From contig JAJPJE010000029.1 of the NCBI GenBank assembly GCA_021324365.1, positions 1 through 64,000 on the forward strand: a DNA stretch of 64,000 nt, written 5' to 3'. The position numbers were made by a program, and so were the translations under genes. Every line of letters begins with the position of its first letter. The first letter of the stretch is position 1. The stretch is from Terriglobia bacterium. GTDB taxonomy: Bacteria; Acidobacteriota; Terriglobia; Terriglobales; Acidobacteriaceae. Under the pieces are notes generated by a model that saw nothing but the letters and a program-made list of their open reading frames with translations, was not told where the DNA came from and ran no database searches. This document shows positions 62,308 through 64,000 of this stretch, one piece after another.

Positions 62308-64000
62308 ATGTCAAAAGAATTGTTTGTTTCTTCTACCCCACACCAAACCAAGGTGGCGCTGGTAGAGAACGATACCCTCGCGGAAGTCTATTTCGAACGC
62401 GAGAACGAATACACCTTAGCCGGATCCATCTATAAAGGCCGTGTCACTCGCGTGCTGCCAGGCATGCAATCCGCATTTGTGGATATCGGACTTGAACGCG
62501 ACGCCTTCCTTTACGTATCCGATTTCTTCGAGTTGGAAGACGAAGAAGAAACCTTTGATCCGATTCCCGCGGGCGCTGCCAAGCCATTTCAGCTACAGCC
62601 TGAACCGCAGCCAGAGCCGGTGGTCCTGAGTTCTCCTGAAGAAGAAGGCAGAACAGAAGCGACCTCGGAGGAGAACGGTGCAAACGCTTCAGCCGATACT
62701 GGCGGAGAGGAAGGGCGTGACAACTATGAAAGTGGCCGCCGCTGGCGTGGAAGAAATCGCCGCCGCCGCGGACGCCGTGGATTCCCCGAGAACAAGTTTG
62801 CCCATCCCGAGCAGCAGAATGGCGAAAGTGTCTCGGAAGAAGCAGACGAAGAGACCGCCCCGGGCCACCATCCCATAGTGCTCCCCGGAGAGTCGATTGC
62901 AAAATTCAACCGCAGGGACAGCCAAGAGCCGGAGCAGAACGAACCACAGGCGCCTTCGCCAGAAACAGAGTCTTCCGCCGAAGAGCCGCAACCTGCAGGG
63001 CCGATGTCTGCGGTCCCGGTCCCCGAACCGCCGGTCCGCCGCGAAGAGCCTAAGGCATATGAGCCGATAATCCTGCCGGGCGAATCGATCTCGAAGTACA
63101 ACCGCAACCGCGGTGAGCAGACAGAAGAAGTGACGAAGCCGGAGCCAGTCCCAGAACCGCATCGAGAATCACGTGGACGAGATTCCTTTAAACGCGAAAC
63201 CTATCGGCCGTACGAGCCGATCATGCTTCCAGGTGAGTCGATTTCGAAGTATCGCAATCGCCAAGTCGCCGCAGCCCCAACTCCAGCCATCGCCGAGGAA
63301 AATACCGAGGCTGCCCAGTCGGTAGCTGCCGAAGCGCGTGTTGAAGCTGGCGAAGAGAACGGATCGATTGCCGCTCCTCCCGAACATATTGCCTCCACCG
63401 GAGCAGCGCCCTCCGAAGTAGCTCCGAAGCCTGAAGTACTGAACTGGTGGGCGGAGGCGGACACCAAGGAACCACAGCCAGAGAAGATCGAGTATGAAGA
63501 AGAACAGCATCTGGAATCGGCGTCAGGTGCCATAGAAGAGGGAGAGGCAGAACAGGCGCGGCCGGAACCGCAGGCTGAAGTTCGCGAAGCCGAGCATGCG
63601 CCAGAAATTCCCCGAAGCAGCCGTTTCGGACGGATGAAGGCTTTCATCTTCGGGGGAGAGGAGCCGAAGCACCACCCGTCAGCCTCGCAGTATGAGAGCG
63701 CTGTCGAAGCAGAGCATCAACGCGAAGCGTCCGAAAGCATAAGCACGAGCTTCGAAGGCGGGCACGAGTCCGAGGTCCGCGCCGAGTTCGAGGGTGGACA
63801 CCAGGCCGAATTCGCCGATGCACCGCCCCAGACGCAACATCCTGAGCCGGATTACCGCAACGCGCCGCTTGGAGCTTTTGAAGAAGAAGTGATCGAGGGC
63901 GATGAGGAAGAAGACATTCCGCATCCTTCCGAAGTGCTTTACGAGCCTGATGCCTATGAGGAGATGGAAGAAGAGACTCTCGAGCGCGGCGTAGCCGCAG
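62308..64000 (+). CDS. Ribonuclease E/G family, N-terminal part (truncated by window edge)
   Basis: The frame from ATG (GGAG six bases upstream) is open to the window end, 564 codons. Residues 1-75 are the start of the RNase E/G S1 domain (VALVENDTLAEVYFERENEY, IYKGRVTRVLPGMQSAFVDI, DAFLYVSDF). The S1 domain is then interrupted by a very long, acidic, Pro/Glu-rich insertion still unfinished at the edge. It includes an arginine-rich segment (RRWRGRNRRRRGRRG, about 142-156) and three copies of an LPGESI motif (189-203, 253-266, 304-317). The catalytic DNase I-like part lies beyond the window. It would process and degrade RNA, the insertion probably serving as a scaffold. Confidence 0.92.
   Translation, partial: MSKELFVSSTPHQTKVALVENDTLAEVYFERENEYTLAGSIYKGRVTRVLPGMQSAFVDIGLERDAFLYVSDFFELEDEEETFDPIPAGAAKPFQLQPEPQPEPVVLSSPEEEGRTEATSEENGANASADTGGEEGRDNYESGRRWRGRNRRRRGRRGFPENKFAHPEQQNGESVSEEADEETAPGHHPIVLPGESIAKFNRRDSQEPEQNEPQAPSPETESSAEEPQPAGPMSAVPVPEPPVRREEPKAYEPIILPGESISKYNRNRGEQTEEVTKPEPVPEPHRESRGRDSFKRETYRPYEPIMLPGESISKYRNRQVAAAPTPAIAEENTEAAQSVAAEARVEAGEENGSIAAPPEHIASTGAAPSEVAPKPEVLNWWAEADTKEPQPEKIEYEEEQHLESASGAIEEGEAEQARPEPQAEVREAEHAPEIPRSSRFGRMKAFIFGGEEPKHHPSASQYESAVEAEHQREASESISTSFEGGHESEVRAEFEGGHQAEFADAPPQTQHPEPDYRNAPLGAFEEEVIEGDEEEDIPHPSEVLYEPDAYEEMEEETLERGVAA

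Noticed and set aside
1-64000. tRNA, rRNA, CRISPR arrays, insertion sequences, prophage
   Set aside because: No cloverleaf-like GGTTCGA-type sequences in gaps, no regularly spaced repeats and no transposase or integrase motifs were seen; a tRNAscan or CRISPR search would settle it.

Overview
The window is a dense stretch of bacterial chromosome with moderately high GC, no rRNA, tRNA, CRISPR, transposase or phage genes that I could find. The gene content fits a Gram-negative soil or sediment heterotroph, most likely an Acidobacteriota member (Terriglobia, Koribacter-like): a type IV pilus cluster pilB-pilT-pilC-pilS-pilR, an mreBCD-mrdA-rodA shape operon, ETF plus ETF:quinone oxidoreductase, many small secreted proteins of unknown function, a SYLF protein, TGTCAT-type intergenic repeats, and frequent GTG/TTG starts. 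The taxonomic call is an inference from gene content only.

Layout. 1-9 kb: the 3' end of aspS, a secreted GH2 enzyme of the exo-glucosaminidase type, a SnoaL-like secreted protein, a large secreted subtilase, small secreted proteins and a SYLF lipid-binding protein. 9-16 kb: electron-transfer-flavoprotein region. etfB, two two-helix membrane proteins and etfA lie in one minus-strand operon, with ETF-QO nearby on the plus strand; in between are small zinc-ribbon-like proteins and a secreted 52-residue peptide followed by a polytopic membrane protein. 16-24 kb: an orphan PilT-like ATPase, a lone receiver domain, PhzF, a 1-Cys peroxiredoxin preceded by a cysteine-rich leader ORF with alternative hairpins, a Crp/Fnr regulator, hemW and a CPBP protease. 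24-32 kb: pyrE, mtnA, a Nudix hydrolase, a LigD of PE-LIG type, and uvrA. 32-41 kb: small and secreted proteins, a cNMP-binding protein facing a HAMP-SpoIIE phosphatase, trxB, a GyrI-like protein with an Rrf2 regulator whose start abuts a perfect operator-like palindrome, and an endonuclease III-related glycosylase. 41-50 kb: the pilus operon and a SAM hydroxide adenosyltransferase. 50-54 kb: TPR protein, aminotransferase, aldehyde dehydrogenase. 54-64 kb: a FecR-domain protein, mreB-mreC-mreD-mrdA-rodA, then a long structured leader and the first 564 codons of an RNase E/G homologue.

How the genes work together. ETF (etfA/etfB) collects electrons from acyl-CoA and similar dehydrogenases and hands them to ETF-QO, which reduces membrane quinone. 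PilB and PilT drive extension and retraction of a pilus assembled on PilC, with PilS/PilR as the probable regulators. MreB/C/D, PBP2 and RodA form the elongasome. UvrA, LigD and the HhH glycosylase are separate repair activities. Trx reductase, 1-Cys peroxiredoxin and a three-cysteine Rrf2 protein are redox functions.

The observations I would check first are: the RNase E/G disordered insertion with three copies of an LPGESI motif and its hairpin-rich leader; the cysteine-rich leader ORF before the peroxiredoxin; the two membrane proteins inside the ETF operon; and the secreted peptide/polytopic membrane protein pair.
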